Positions 23,301 to 32,317 of a stretch of 64,000 nucleotides of DNA are shown here, one piece after another; the stretch's first letter is position 1; the number at the start of each line of letters is the position of its first letter. The notes below the pieces were generated by a model. The model was not told where the DNA came from. It did not search any database and saw only the letters and a program-made list of their open reading frames with translations. The stretch is from contig JBAIAA010000260.1 in NCBI GenBank assembly GCA_037893245.1, forward strand, positions 310,001 through 374,000, read 5' to 3'. The position numbers and the translations under genes are program-made. The DNA comes from Crossaster papposus. Its lineage: Eukaryota > Echinodermata > Asteroidea > Velatida > Solasteridae.

Positions 23301-25744
23301 GATGAATGCTTTATTATGACCAGCTCTTTCTGCGAGTGATTCAAGGCTCCATTCAGTGGCTGGCCATTTACTTGCAACCTCAGTTATAATGACTGGAACA
23401 TCTATCAAAGGATAAAAAAAAAGAAACAGCAATCTAAACATACCAAAAATCAAGCGGTTACCCGGTTTTAGCGGTTTGTCAAACACAGAGTTACTGGATG
23501 TAGTGAAAAGTCGTGACATTATCCCGGAAAATCTGGAATAAGAAAATATTCTGTGTAGAGACTATTAGTATTAATCAGTCTAAGAATAAAAAGCCAGCCG
23601 AGTGCTGCATGCTGCACATTGTGTACAGTAATGTGGTTGTCCACGCAATACGCGTGCGTACACGCGATACATGGTCATGGGTCATATGTGACCCGCTCCA
23701 TCGTCATCAGGAATAAGTCGCTGAGGCCGTTTTACGCAAATTTTGGCCGTTGAAGTGAACGCATGGGTGAAAATCGTGACCAAGTCGATTTTCTGAACAT
23801 TGTATTTTTAGGAAGTATAGTTATCACATATTATTGTCATTAATGTATTGTATGTAAAAACGATAAATAAAGATGAAAATGAAGAGGATTTGTGTGCGCT
23901 CTCCGTATGATTTTGGTCAATTTTGTTTATTTCAAAGCTGTTTTTCTCGGAATGTGGATTCAGCAAATAAATATACAACTGTCATCTTCATCAGACCATA
24001 ACAGGGGGCGAGTCGGTCAGGGGGCGAGTCGGTCAGGGGGCGAGTCGGCCCGACACCCCTCTAGAACTCAGTAGCAGTAGGCCTACTGCATGATATGAAA
24101 ACGCTGCGCCAATAAATAAAATGCTGTGGCTATTCTTACGTGACCGTAACCCTACGTACTTTTTCTATTCTTACAGTACGTGATTTAACTGGTTCCCGAC
24201 ACAGACAAGGGAAACTCGATATGCGCGGAACGTATGAAGACCACCCAGGAAATTTGTTTTGGCAATAGTCGATGTTAAATTGTGGTATTTAGTCCAAAAT
24301 GCAATTATATGTAATTATTCAAACGATTCCGTGATTGAATTTAGATTTTTGTGCAAACATAGTGACAAATTTACATTAAATTTCATTCGTATTCAAAACT
24401 AGCTGTCACTTCGTCGTGGACAAAAAAGCGAACTATAAAACTAACAACGGCAATAGCTAAACTTTTCTCTGCACATGCTCCGACTGAGATGCAATGCTAA
24501 ACCAAATGGATCCTGAACTAGAGGGAGGGTCAGACTCGGACAGTGACACTCCCGGCCCATCTTCTAGCTCCAGTCTTCCCTAATCCCCAGCCCAGCCCAG
24601 AGAAAAAAATTAACATTCCGCGATCCCATCACCGACTTCTAAGGTCCGGGAATGATTGACAGTCCAATTTGCAGACCCCCCCCCTCGCCGCGGAAAGTGG
24701 CCCATGTTGCTTTGAGTGCCCGACATCGCCGACCAGGCGGAATTCACAAAGTAAACAAGGCATTATTGTCAGATAAGCCTCCAACTGATCAGTCATGGAC
24801 CAATAGGATTTGGCAGTTAGGTTTTGTTCAACCAGCGCCACAACATTTCTTACAAGGAGCGCCCAGTTCGTTGCCCCCGATGAAAATTGGCCAATCAGAT
24901 TAATCTATCTTTGTGCAATAAAACTGCAAGTGCCTCTCCGACTTGATCGGCGGCTGGATTTTAGTGTAAGGCGACAAAGCATTCTCACCATCGCGTCTAT
25001 TTTTAGCAACCACTCTGTTTAACAGTCTGTTATATAGTTTTCTTTTATAGACTTTTAAATCTTCCAAGAATCGCTACAGTTCACGCATGTCGTCTGACGG
25101 CGTTAATCGACAGCTCTTTTACGTTATTTTTAACCATGGTTCATTCAAATTTGAAAATTACGGCGATATATCGACATATCGGCGATATTTACCCGACGAT
25201 ATATCGCCAGTCAAAAATTACGATATCGTCCAGGCCTATAGATCGGGGCGGACATCCGGGAACTGTCATAAAAACGCGTCATAATACGTACACCGCGCCG
25301 GTAAAAACGATGATCGCGCGCGCAGTCTTGTATGCTACAGTGCAGTGTCAGCGCGTTTTGTTTTCATCGGCGCGCTGACCTGTGACGTATGTCCGCGGTG
25401 ATCAATACGCGGCCGCGGGTGTATTGTTCATCTTCGAAAAGCAGTCGTCAGGTCATGAAACGGACATGCGCAGTTGCAATAGTGAATCGGCGTATTAACT
25501 ATGGACTGCGCATGCGCAACCGGAACTCACGTAAGATTAAGAATAAAAAAAGTACGTAGGATTACGGTCACGTAAGGATAGCCACGGTCACTCATCATTC
25601 ATGCATGACGGTGTAAAAATAGCTAAATTCTATAATTCTAAACAATCATGCACCTTTCTTGAAGTACTCCGTATTGAATTCCACAGCTGTCAGGGAAGAA
25701 ACTCTAGCAATTTCAACAACGCGTTGCTTTCCATCCATTGGCAT
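11072..25744 (-). CDS. JmjC/cupin 2-oxoglutarate Fe(II) oxygenase, FIH/TYW5-like, seven exons
   Basis: Seven minus-strand exons join into 1047 nt (348 residues plus stop): 25744-25654, 23401-23271, 21192-21061, 19380-19302, 13838-13616, 12827-12716, 11350-11072. All introns are GT-AG and all phases agree. The product starts MPMDGKQRVVEIARV and ends RGLLWRK. JmjC features: PVIITEVASKWPA near residue 32; first iron ligands H148 and D150 (CHFDPDD); K163 for 2-oxoglutarate; distal H228 in LYIPSFWWHQ; and VGPGE before it. The 80-residue H-to-H spacing and the 15-residue H-to-K spacing equal those I remember for FIH (H199, K214, H279). The N terminus is shorter than in FIH and the C-terminal helical region (257-348) is longer, so it is probably not its direct orthologue. 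It should hydroxylate a protein or RNA substrate; the substrate is unknown. The introns hold most of the repeats between 11 and 26 kb. Confidence 0.85.
11512..11873. mobile_element. MITE with TIR CAGGCCCGTACGCAGG, internal duplication
   Basis: Inverted ends CAGGCCCGTACGCAGG and CTGCATACGGGCCTG enclose 362 bp. CATAT is present on both flanks and may be the target duplication. Inside, a unit of about 125-150 bp (GGGACCAAAAATGG to GTAATTTGGGG) is tandemly duplicated. A G13 run at the left and a C21-22 run at the right could pair. It lies in the last intron of the JmjC gene. Confidence 0.65.
12716..12827 (-). CDS. JmjC gene exon 6 (distal histidine)
   Basis: 112 nt, acceptor TTGAAG (weak pyrimidine tract), donor GTAAGG. 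Encodes LYIPSFWWHQVTS with H228, then SVSVNFFFGDSG. Confidence 0.85.
12965..13215. repeat. 23-bp minisatellite
   Basis: About eight near-perfect copies of AGTCAATGACTGATCAAGT plus ATCA, flanked by degenerate GACTTGA units to about 13330. Located in the JmjC intron between exons 5 and 6. Confidence 0.9.
13616..13838 (-). CDS. JmjC gene exon 5 (HxD iron-binding motif)
   Basis: 223 nt, acceptor TTTACAG, donor GTAAGT. Carries CHFDPDD (H148, D150), the 2-oxoglutarate lysine in LTGRKKIRLY, and DDPDLEQHPLF as in FIH-type proteins. Confidence 0.9.
13861..14512. other. Intronic sequence, nothing recognised
   Basis: JmjC intron between exons 4 and 5, AT-rich, without convincing frames or inverted ends. 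Confidence 0.4.
14513..15025. repeat. 21-bp minisatellite
   Basis: About 24 copies of CGTTCAATCATGGCGGCACA plus A, with very few substitutions. Because 21 is divisible by three, at least four frames are open for 150-200 codons (7-residue periods such as MAAQRSI or MIERCAA). These are not genes. Located in the JmjC intron between exons 4 and 5. Confidence 0.95.
15027..16405 (+). repeat. Long dispersed repeat, copy 1
   Basis: About 1.38 kb is collinear, in inverted orientation, with 41815-43275. It is non-coding and AT-rich, with subterminal short repeats and a GC-rich terminal module holding GTGCGCTTCGCGCACATG. The family is unknown to me. It sits in the JmjC intron between exons 4 and 5. Confidence 0.8.
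16480..16562 (+). repeat. TGTATCTC/TGTATGTATC microsatellite
   Basis: Imperfect tetranucleotide-based tandem array. A similar short array occurs at 19155-19213, next to another family E copy. Confidence 0.8.
16575..16765 (+). repeat. Family E fragment
   Basis: Matches the left half of the E copies at 18821 and 46527: GGTACCCTGTTGAGACGTGAACAC, then AAAAACTAGGGTTAGGGTTAG. Confidence 0.65.
16985..18180. mobile_element. 1.2 kb element with TIR TATGGGTATTTCCATAAAT
   Basis: Inverted ends of about 20 bp. Inside lies a second inverted pair, GGGTTCCTCGCGTAAG (about 17188) and CTTACACGAGGAACCC (about 17766-17780). GTAAGTGGGACACC is also repeated directly at about 17199 and 17380. This looks like one element nested in another, or one with paired subterminal motifs. 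No coding frame. Confidence 0.6.
18448..18580 (+). repeat. Family E fragment
   Basis: Shares GTGTTTGGGTTCGGGTATAT and the stretch around TTTTGTACACGAGAACAAAG with the longer E copies. Confidence 0.6.
18821..19145 (+). repeat. Family E copy with telomere-like motifs
   Basis: About 325 bp, near-identical to 46527-46845. Ends relate loosely as inverted repeats around TGGAGAC. The middle has several GGGTTAGGG-like units at about 18963-19005. Confidence 0.8.
19302..19380 (-). CDS. JmjC gene exon 4
   Basis: 79 nt, acceptor TTGCTTAG, donor GTAAGC. Encodes ADVPMPDYVGKIHMGPYLW through KGHY, just before the first iron ligand. Confidence 0.8.
19829..19880 (-). repeat. MITE family A fragment
   Basis: A solo end: GGATACATTATTGGTAT, then GCTTGAATTATTATGAATGG, matching the right end of A copies in reverse. 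Confidence 0.5.
19955..20458. mobile_element. 504 bp MITE with long inverted ends
   Basis: TIR begins ATTCATAAGCAGTGACCCGC. An inner inverted block of about 90 bp (AATAAACCCCCAAAACCAAA) pairs with 20275-20390. The right arm has an A15 run and about 50 bp of extra sequence before its outer end. No coding frame. Confidence 0.75.
20878..20902 (+). repeat. G25 homopolymer
   Basis: An uninterrupted G run following a CAGGGGCGTAGCGACTGGGG motif of the kind seen at ends of hAT-like elements. Confidence 0.9.
21061..21192 (-). CDS. JmjC gene exon 3
   Basis: 132 nt, phase 0 at both ends, acceptor TTATCAG, donor GTATAC. Encodes VGKSYTIRESTLGEYI through STFPELE. A later in-frame continuation is rejected because only the GTATAC donor keeps the phase with exon 4. 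Confidence 0.8.
21440..21995 (+). repeat. Family E copy split by a family D MITE
   Basis: The left part (21440-21545) and right part (21798-21995) align with the E copies at 18821 and 46527. They are interrupted by the D element at 21546-21797. Confidence 0.65.
21546..21797. mobile_element. MITE family D copy, inside a family E copy
   Basis: Inverted ends TATGTGACCCGG and CTGGGTCACAAATA. TA on both sides is the likely target duplication. Interior phrases (ATAAGCTTTCTAA, then GAGTTAT) match 39248-39664. Confidence 0.7.
22219..22700. repeat. Fold-back pair of tRNA-derived SINE heads (family F)
   Basis: Two tRNA-like units face each other, minus strand at about 22260-22328 and plus strand at about 22576-22650. 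Each has an A box (TAGCTCAGTTGGTAGAGC) and a B box (GGTCGCAGGTTCGAGTCC type). Between them, inverted arms meet around a unique centre: ATGTTGGCGGTCTCCCAAAT on one side, TTGGGAGTCCGCCAACAT on the other. The acceptor stems do not pair in canonical register, so these are not tRNA genes. A close relative lies at 53716-54137. Confidence 0.75.
22735..22960. repeat. Second, diverged fold-back SINE-like unit
   Basis: Inverted ends CAAACCGCAAATGAAAC and TTTTACTTGCGGTTTG enclose a B-box-like GGTCACAGGTTCAAATCCCG at about 22853. A further B-box fragment (GGTGACAGGTTCAAATCCCA) lies at about 23159. Confidence 0.5.
22969..23038. mobile_element. Miniature family B MITE
   Basis: Only 70 bp, TTAA on each side, ends CCAGTTTGCGTCG and CACGAACTGG. 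An internally deleted B copy. Confidence 0.65.
23271..23401 (-). CDS. JmjC gene exon 2
   Basis: 131 nt, acceptor TTGATAG, donor GTAATG. Encodes DVPVIITEVASKWPA through SKQDYK, the N-terminal strand-helix part of the cupin fold. Confidence 0.85.
23684..24001. mobile_element. MITE family D copy, truncated
   Basis: Starts TATGTGACCCGCTCCATCG and runs antiparallel to 39248-39664. It is cut at about 24001, where the GGGGGCGAGTCGG tandem repeat begins. Confidence 0.65.
24003..24052 (+). repeat. Short tandem repeat, 16-bp unit
   Basis: Three copies of AGGGGGCGAGTCGGTC, the last diverging to GGCC, at the broken end of a family D element. Confidence 0.8.
24123..25588. mobile_element. Mutator-like family H element with non-TE-like interior
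   Basis: 1466 bp with inverted ends that extend GCTGTGGCTATTCTTACGTG. The left 330 bp matches 26470-26810 closely. No matching target duplication was found. The interior (about 24490-25130) is GC-richer and has two CCAAT-type boxes (about 24798 and 24888). A short open start encoding MDPELEGGSDSDSDTPG is followed by a stop. This might be captured host promoter/exon sequence. A family I MITE is nested at 25237-25406. Lies in JmjC intron 1. Confidence 0.65.
25237..25406 (+). mobile_element. MITE family I copy, right end degraded
   Basis: Near-identical to 57047-57217: TATAGATCGGGGCGGACATC, then GATGATCGCGCGCGCAG. The right inverted end is altered (GTCCGCGGTGATCAATA). Confidence 0.7.
25654..25744 (-). 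CDS. JmjC gene exon 1 (coding part)
   Basis: Encodes MPMDGKQRVVEIARVSSL and on to EYFKK plus one base (30 codons + 1). The donor is GTGCAT. The ATG at 25744 is chosen because the conserved start of the domain (VEIARV) follows directly. A 5' UTR probably lies above 25744. Confidence 0.75.
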
Positions 25745-26402
25745 TGCGTTATTTATTGCTTGGGATTTTTCTAGTCGTACTTGTATTTTGTTCATTCATG
25801 GTATGCTAGGGAGGGCGCCCTCAACTGTTCAAGAGACGCAGCCTCTGCCGGCTTGTTTTTGTACGACAATATAAAGCTAGACTAGAGCTAGAGGGGGCGA
25901 CATGCATGCGCGCAGGCACAACATTATGCACCTGTCGATCGTATGCACCTTTCAGTTTCAAGTACAACACTTCACACACATGTACGTACGTACATGTACA
26001 TGTACCACCTCACTACAGTGGCATGGAGTAGTGCTGAGCCACAAAAGTTTTTAATCGACTTGTTGTATTAACTGGTTGTCGCTTTCTTGTGTTTTGGTCG
26101 CAAATGTTCAGCTCTTCACTTCAGGCATGTGAGGTAAGATGATGTGTGATTCATGTTGTCGTTTATGCTACACAAGTTATAATCTTGGAGACGATGGTGT
26201 ACAAACATGTGGCTAATTTACATTTACCGGAGTGTTTCCCAAAATTGGAGCTTGCAGTTGCACTGGCAGTGGCACGCAGGCTAGGCGCGTACGTACAAGT
26301 ACTGCAACAGAGAAGGGGAAACATAAATAAGATTAAAATTGCTGCAAACTGCCTAGCTGTACTGGCTGGTATGACCTGAAATATACAAATCAAATAAGTT
26401 AA
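25745..26402. other. Upstream region of the JmjC gene
   Basis: Expected to hold the 5' UTR and promoter of the minus-strand gene. ACATGTAC motifs cluster at 25980-26005. No clear TATA box or other gene seen. Confidence 0.35.
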
Positions 26403-27423
26403 AGGTAGGTTACACCATTGGTAATTGCTTGAATTATCATGAATTGGTGGATTTGGGGGGTTGTATTTTCGCTGTGGCTATTCTTACGTGACCGTAACCC
26501 TCCGTACCTTTTCTATTTTTATGTGATTTAACTGGTTCCCGACACAAACAAGGAAAACTCAATACACGCGGAACGTATGAAGACCACCCAAGAAATTTGT
26601 TTTGGCAATAGTCGATGTTAAATTGTGGTATTTAGTCCAAAATGCAGTCCAAACGATTCTGTGATTGAATTTAGATTTTTGTGCAAACAGTGAAAAATTC
26701 ACATTACATTTTATTTGTATTAAAATTTTGACATTTTTCATAAAAACAATAACTGTGACTTCGACGTGGACAAAAAAGCGAACTATAAAACTAACAACGG
26801 CAATAGCTAAGTTCGTAGTAAAAATGTTCAGTAGGTAATATTAGTAAGAATACTGAATAGTGTTTTTTGCGTAATTGCAAAGTGTAAGTTAATTCCATTG
26901 TTTTTTGGTATTATTTCATTACGTAACCTTTTTTTATTAACTAAAATTATTGGTTAATAATCTCATCTGGATAGGGTCTTCTAGAAAAAGGTTTAAAAGT
27001 CGTGTATACGAAAAACTAGGGACTGTATACGAACAACTAGGGACTGCGCATGCGCTACCGGAACTCACGTAAGAATAGAAAAAGTACGTAGGATTACGGT
27101 CACGTAAGAATAGCCACGGTGTTGTATTTTATAGTAAATATCGTTTAGCTGACTTGTTCGAAGTTTTACAATCATGGATGCTGAGGAAAGCAAGAAAAAA
27201 ATGCATCTGTTTTAAACCGGCAACAGGCTATTTTCACGATCGTTATCAAGCAATCGTAATTTTTATTTCATTTTTCTGAACGATTACAGAATATCTAGCT
27301 CAATCATTTTGCTGGATGCCTACAAGTACAATCAAAATTTAATTCACTTTCAAATAAGTAAAATATTTCCTAATAATTTGATAGTAAAATTTTTCGATAG
27401 ATCTGCAAATGGTGTATCCTACA
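26403..27423 (-). mobile_element. MITE family A copy interrupted by a Mutator-like element
   Basis: TTAA at 26399-26402, then AGGTAGGTTACACCATT in reverse orientation. The sequence is broken after GGTTGTATTTT and resumes at 27121. The far end (GTGTATCCTAC) is at about 27423. Confidence 0.75.
26470..27120. mobile_element. Mutator-like family H element, non-autonomous
   Basis: 651 bp; inverted ends read (C)GCTGTGGCTATTCTTACGTG and its complement. A perfect 10-bp target duplication, GTTGTATTTT, lies at 26460-26469 and 27121-27130. Duplications of 9-11 bp are characteristic of Mutator-like elements. Confidence 0.8.
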
Positions 27424-27446
27424 CATGTACATTTGTACCTTATTAA

Positions 27447-27680
27447 CCAGTTCGCGCCGGGATTATTTTAACATCGCCGAGCCGACGGGCGGGATTATTT
27501 TTAACGAAACTCGATCCGAAGCGTGTTCAGGCCTATAGTGCTGGGTAGCACACCCATGCATTTCCGGCCTTGCGCGCTGCTGACATATATTTCCGAACTT
27601 GAACTTGGCGTATATATTCGTCATCCGTTTTGAATTTGGGGAAATTTTTGCGTTTATATTCGTCATCCGGCGCGAACTGG
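27447..27680 (+). mobile_element. MITE family B copy, complete
   Basis: 234 bp with TTAA on both sides and ends CCAGTTCGCGCCGGG / CCGGCGCGAACTGG. Internal GGGATTATTTTTAACGAAAC is shared with the copies at 46 and 48 kb. Confidence 0.85.
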
Positions 27681-27684
27681 TTAA

Positions 27685-28306
27685 AGATTGGAGCCTAACT
27701 GACTGTACTACTTTTATCAGTATTTTAATTTGTTTTATTCCCTGTAGTTTTACCAATTTAACGGTATAATATTATTAACAGGTAACTATTTCATTTGTAA
27801 GGGTAAAAAATATTCTATTAAAAAAACCTACTACTCCGGCTACCTCTGACTTTGACCAATTGTCCTGTTTTTGTTTATGTTTTCTTGAATAAATTGAATA
27901 TTCAAAATTGCTTTGGCCTGTTAACTTTACGATCCAGCACGGCAAAATATACGTGTCCGCTTATTTTGTAACCATGGTAACTGGCCTGCCGTAAAGAGCA
28001 ACCTTTTGCTTTGCCCGGCACTTATTAAACATTATAAAAAAAGTCTTGGCTATATGTTCCCTTTTCTTGTAGGCCCTAAGGGAAGGATCTAAAGTATCTC
28101 AGATTAAAAAATAATTGGGATTTGAATTAACTAAATACTTTTATCCACGCGTATGACAGTTGCGGATCACCATGCACACTGCATGCACACGATGCAATAA
28201 TACAGTATGCAGTTTCACCGTGATTACAGGCGTAACACACTAGTGGGCGTGGTGAGCATGCCCTGTTCTGTGAACTGTATATTAATAGATGATGTGATAC
28301 CCGGTG
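27685..28306. other. Spacer
   Basis: AT-rich; no gene, inverted ends or tandem repeats recognised. Confidence 0.35.
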
Positions 28307-28310
28307 TTAA

Positions 28311-29720
28311 ATGTAGAATACACCATTTGCAGATATCGAATAAATTTACTAACGAATTATTAATTAAGAAATATCTTACTCATCTGAAAGTAAATAATGA
28401 TTCAAGGCATCCAGCAAAATGATTGCGCTAGATATCCTGTAATTATTCTGAAAAATAGATTTCTATATGAAAAAAAAATCGCGATCGCCATCTGGCGATT
28501 GCGAAAAGACACAAATAACATAAGAATAACTGCTCAACGCCGGTTGAAAACAAACGCTGTTTTTCGTGCTCTTCTCGGCAACCATGATTGTAAAACTTCT
28601 AAGGGTGTGCGTTTACGGGTAGTACAGGACCCGGGTACCCTATTCCCGTCACGGTCGGGTACCCGGGTACCCGTGACTATTATTAAAATCATTAAAAAAA
28701 AAAAAAAAAAAAAAAAAAGCACAAAAAAAAAAAAAAAAAAAAAGCACAAAAAAAAATAAATAAATAAATAAATAAATAAACAAACAAATGCACAGGCCTA
28801 CTTTGCAACTCAGGGTTCGACGCAAACAAATTCTAGTCACTCAAAACAGCGGCGGTCTAGTAAAAACTCTTTTCTAACTTAAGTAGTCCGGCGGTCCAGT
28901 GAAAAAAAATAATAATAAGTTAAGTGCGCGGTTTTCAGAGCCGGATTGTCAACAGCGATCCCGTATTGTGTGGAGTTTACTCTCAGCTTGTAATAAATGT
29001 TTGTAAATGAATTGACTTGCCGCTCCCCATAATTGCACGTCTACAGTGGCATGTCTTTTCCCAAAATAAATAAGGTTCAATGAACTAAATCCTTTGAGTG
29101 AGCCGACACGAAATGTAGCAAAAAAGCCGACCACAGTTTCTGGCTGGCCCCAGAGTTGATACAATAGAACCAAATACCTCTCCTGCAGTATCAGGTTTCA
29201 AAACCACATTCCAGGTACGGGTCCATGGGATGGTGAATTAATTCAGCACATTTTCCAAAAAGTAAACCTTGGGAAAAACTTACTCAAAGGACAACTGTAA
29301 CAAAACACTGATACAATGTCAGCCGCAAGTTATAACAGCAGTCAGAATTGTCCGTAAATAGACTTCAAAGGCATTTTTTTATCACAATGAAAGCACATTC
29401 ATCGTTAGGCTGCTATCTAGACATCGGAAATTGTCGGTAAAGACGTTTTACTCAGATGTTTTCTAACAATTTATCGGCACGCAATGAACATAAAAGAGGC
29501 TTGCCTTTCTGAAATAATGTGTCAACATTTACAAAGGCAGTTTCGGGTAATCAAATCGATAAATTGGAGCCGGGTACCCGCAATCAGCGGTCGGGTTACG
29601 GGTACCCGGGTACCCGGCACGGCCTTAAAAACTTCGGACAGGTCAGTCAAACGATATTTACTATAAAATACAACCCCTTTTTTTTCCATTATAATTCAAG
29701 CAATTACCAATGGTTTACCT
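28311..29720 (+). mobile_element. MITE family A copy interrupted by a hAT element
   Basis: TTAA at 28307-28310 and 29721-29724. The left part (to 28599) and right part (from 29636) together give an ordinary A element of about 0.37 kb. Confidence 0.8.
28600..29627. mobile_element. Non-autonomous hAT element
   Basis: 1028 bp with a perfect 8-bp target duplication AAAACTTC (28592-28599, 29628-29635) and imperfect ends TAAGGGTGTGC / TAAGGCCGTGC, typical of hAT. Both subterminal regions repeat the palindrome GGGTACCC. An A-rich tract with AAATAAATA lies at 28690-28780. No transposase frame. Confidence 0.85.
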
Positions 29721-29814
29721 TTAAAAGTGAACTGTCACTGTCTGTTGGGTTCATACTGTACGTAAGCTAGAATTTATTTCCCTTTAACCCCAACCATCCC
29801 AAATCTTTCAAAAT

Positions 29815-30310
29815 CCTTTTTGCAAATTCCAGGATTTTGCAGGATTAAAGTCACTTGGTGGTTGATGCAATGAAGGATTTTTCAGGATTAAGGGCCCTTG
29901 GTTTTTTTGACACTTGAGGATATTGCAGGATCAAGGCCAGAAGGCCTAAACTAGTATAATGCTGGATGATTTTGCAGGATTGAGGTTAAACTTTGGTTAT
30001 TTATGAGGATTTTGGAGGATTGAGGTTATTTGTTACTTTGTAGTTTTCACACTGCTCATGCTCAATGCACATTCTCAATAGAGCTTCAGTCAAGGTGTAA
30101 GGTATGCAAGTGTGTCAAGGATAGAAAACATTTGCATACATTCCTGTGTGCAGACCCTTGTAGTTGTAGGGCACATTTACATACATTGTAGCAGCTGTTT
30201 GTTCCATATTTGGCTGCTTTATGTAGCTCAATGATAAACCCACTGCGGGATATTGCAGGATTCAGGCAGTGGTCACCAGTAAAATTTGAGGATTTTGAAG
30301 GAATAAGGTA
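29815..30310 (+). repeat. Degenerate GGATT repeat region
   Basis: Irregular recurrences of TTGCAGGATTAAGG and AGGATTTTGCAGGATT at roughly 40-70 bp spacing. They look like an old, eroded minisatellite. Confidence 0.6.
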
Positions 30311-30324
30311 ATGGAGTTTTAACA

Positions 30325-30964
30325 CTTTGGAATCGGGTTAAATGACAAAATCTTTAAATAACAATTATTTGCCCACTAAATATTGAGTGCACTATAATAT
30401 TATTGCACTACCCAGACCCCATACTAAGAAAATAATGAAGGTCAGATTTGAATTGCTATCCTGTAGGCCTATGCTTTTATGGGGAAATCATCGTTTTTTT
30501 GCGACTGAAATTATATTTAAAAAGCCTTATAAGTTATAGCGATATTCTGACGGCACATCCCGGGTATCTAACATTAATTTCATATAAATAAAAGTTATTT
30601 TTCTAAAAATTTTAGCATACAAATAAATTAAATATCATTAGATTAATGAAAAATACCAAAAGAAACAAGTTTTGTGTTTTTACCTACGATTGGTAGCATA
30701 AACATACATGTAGTGTCAACTTCAGAGTGCTGTTAGGTACAAAATACTTGGTTTAAAACAATTTTTTTTTTCATTTCTAGAAACTTCAGAGTATACCCTA
30801 TTAATTTTGCAAAGGATATTTAAGAATAAAAAACAATTTCCCCTCGTGTCGCACTTGCGTGGAATTGCCCAATGGCGTATCCTACCTTTTAAGCACGACA
30901 ATGACAGTTACAAAAAGTAATGGCAAAATTCATCTGCAGTGGATATATATTGTGCACCTGTGTG
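30325..30964. other. Spacer with a solo family A end
   Basis: AT-rich. A solo A end (GGCGTATCCTACCTTTTAAG) lies at about 30873-30893. Nothing else recognised. Confidence 0.35.
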
Positions 30965-31433
30965 TAGTGCTGGGATTAAAACCAACTTTTTTAATATTCG
31001 ATTTTAATTCCACTATTCGGTTTCGATTTAGAAAACCAAATATTCAAAACCAACCCAAAACAGTTTAAATAGTCTTCCATTTTTGTGTGACACAGGCTGA
31101 AGACAATTGTAACATCTTCCAATTTGCTCTATGGTCTCCGATTGTACTAGTGGTTTCATTATTAGCCTGCCCATTTGACTTATTTGTGAGTTCCCATTCA
31201 TTTTTCCCAAAATCACAGCTCTGGGGTGTTTTTGTAAAGACCCAGTGGTCACTGAATCCTCCCCACTATAACCAGTCATTGAAAGGGTATTTCTTGTGGC
31301 ACCTCACTCATTACTTTTTGCTGGTAGGATTGTGAGCTGGATGAGAACTTCCGGTGAAATCAAATAATCGATATTCGGTTCTGAAAAAATTAGGATAACC
31401 GGATTTCAAAATCTCCGATTTCTCCCATCACTA
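30965..31433. mobile_element. hAT-like MITE
   Basis: 469 bp, ends TAGTGCTGGGATTAAA and TAGTGATGGGAGAAAT. The flanking 8-bp sequences CCTGTGTG and CCTTTGTG differ by one base. ATTCGGTT-type motifs recur near both ends. Confidence 0.7.
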
Positions 31434-31989
31434 CCTTTGTGCGCTGTTTGCGCAGAGACAAAAATGAAACGCTCATTTACTGATAGGACATTTCTGTTTG
31501 GGCGTATCGGCTTCGGTAACTAGATCTGTATAAAATACAAACACAGTAGCCGTACAAAATTTGGAGTTTTCCAAAGGTTTGTGCACAAACATCTACATGT
31601 ATGCGCCCAGCAGGCATCACTTGGTGCTGGTTGTAGCATGAATAGCGTACAGTCAATGAGAAATTTAATAAAAAGTTCAGTGTGGTGTCAAGGTGTTTAT
31701 CCTTCAGAATTTGTGAAAGAAGTGGAATTGTTATAAATTTAGCTTGAATACATGTACATGCACAATGTACACGTAGTTGTCGACCTTGTGGTAAAAAAAG
31801 TACATGTTTTAAGTTCTGTTCTAAACCAGCCTTGCAATACAAATTCTAATAATAATTCATTATGTACAGTACTGATCCTGCAGTTACTTTCATTGGATGG
31901 GGTGAATGTACTGGTACCCAGTACATGTACAGTACTTGTCTGAATTTTGAAGCAATTTTTTAAAAAATTTGTAGAACTTTTAAACTTCC
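31434..31989. other. Spacer
   Basis: No gene or clear repeat, apart from ACATGTAC-type motifs at about 31746-31930. Confidence 0.35.
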
Positions 31990-32243
31990 CTATAGAAAAA
32001 ACAACCGGGATTCCAGGCAGGATCCTGGCGGGATCCTGCCGGGAAAAACTTGCGGGATCCCGCCGGGAATAACTCGCAGGATTTTTGGGCGGGATTATCC
32101 GGGATCCCGGTTGAACCTGGTTTTTTTTGACCGGGATCCAGGGAAAATTTTAGCGGTTGAATCCAACCGGGAACCCGGTTGAATCCAACTGGGATCTTCA
32201 ACCGAGATCCTGGTTAATTGCAGTTAATTTATCCCAGCACCGC
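31990..32243 (-). repeat. hAT-like terminal segment with GGGATCCC arrays
   Basis: On the minus strand it opens CGGTGCTGGGATAAATTAAC, a hAT-like terminus, then repeats CCGGGATCCCGG-type palindromes many times. The partner end was not located. Confidence 0.55.
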
Positions 32244-32317
32244 CGAAATATTCAATTCAATTTAATTCAATAAAATAATGGTTATTTAAAATATCAACTT
32301 TTACTTTAAAAACTTAA

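Noticed and set aside
28397-28759. A 120-codon gene
   Set aside because: Crosses the MITE A/hAT junction and ends in poly-A derived Lys codons.
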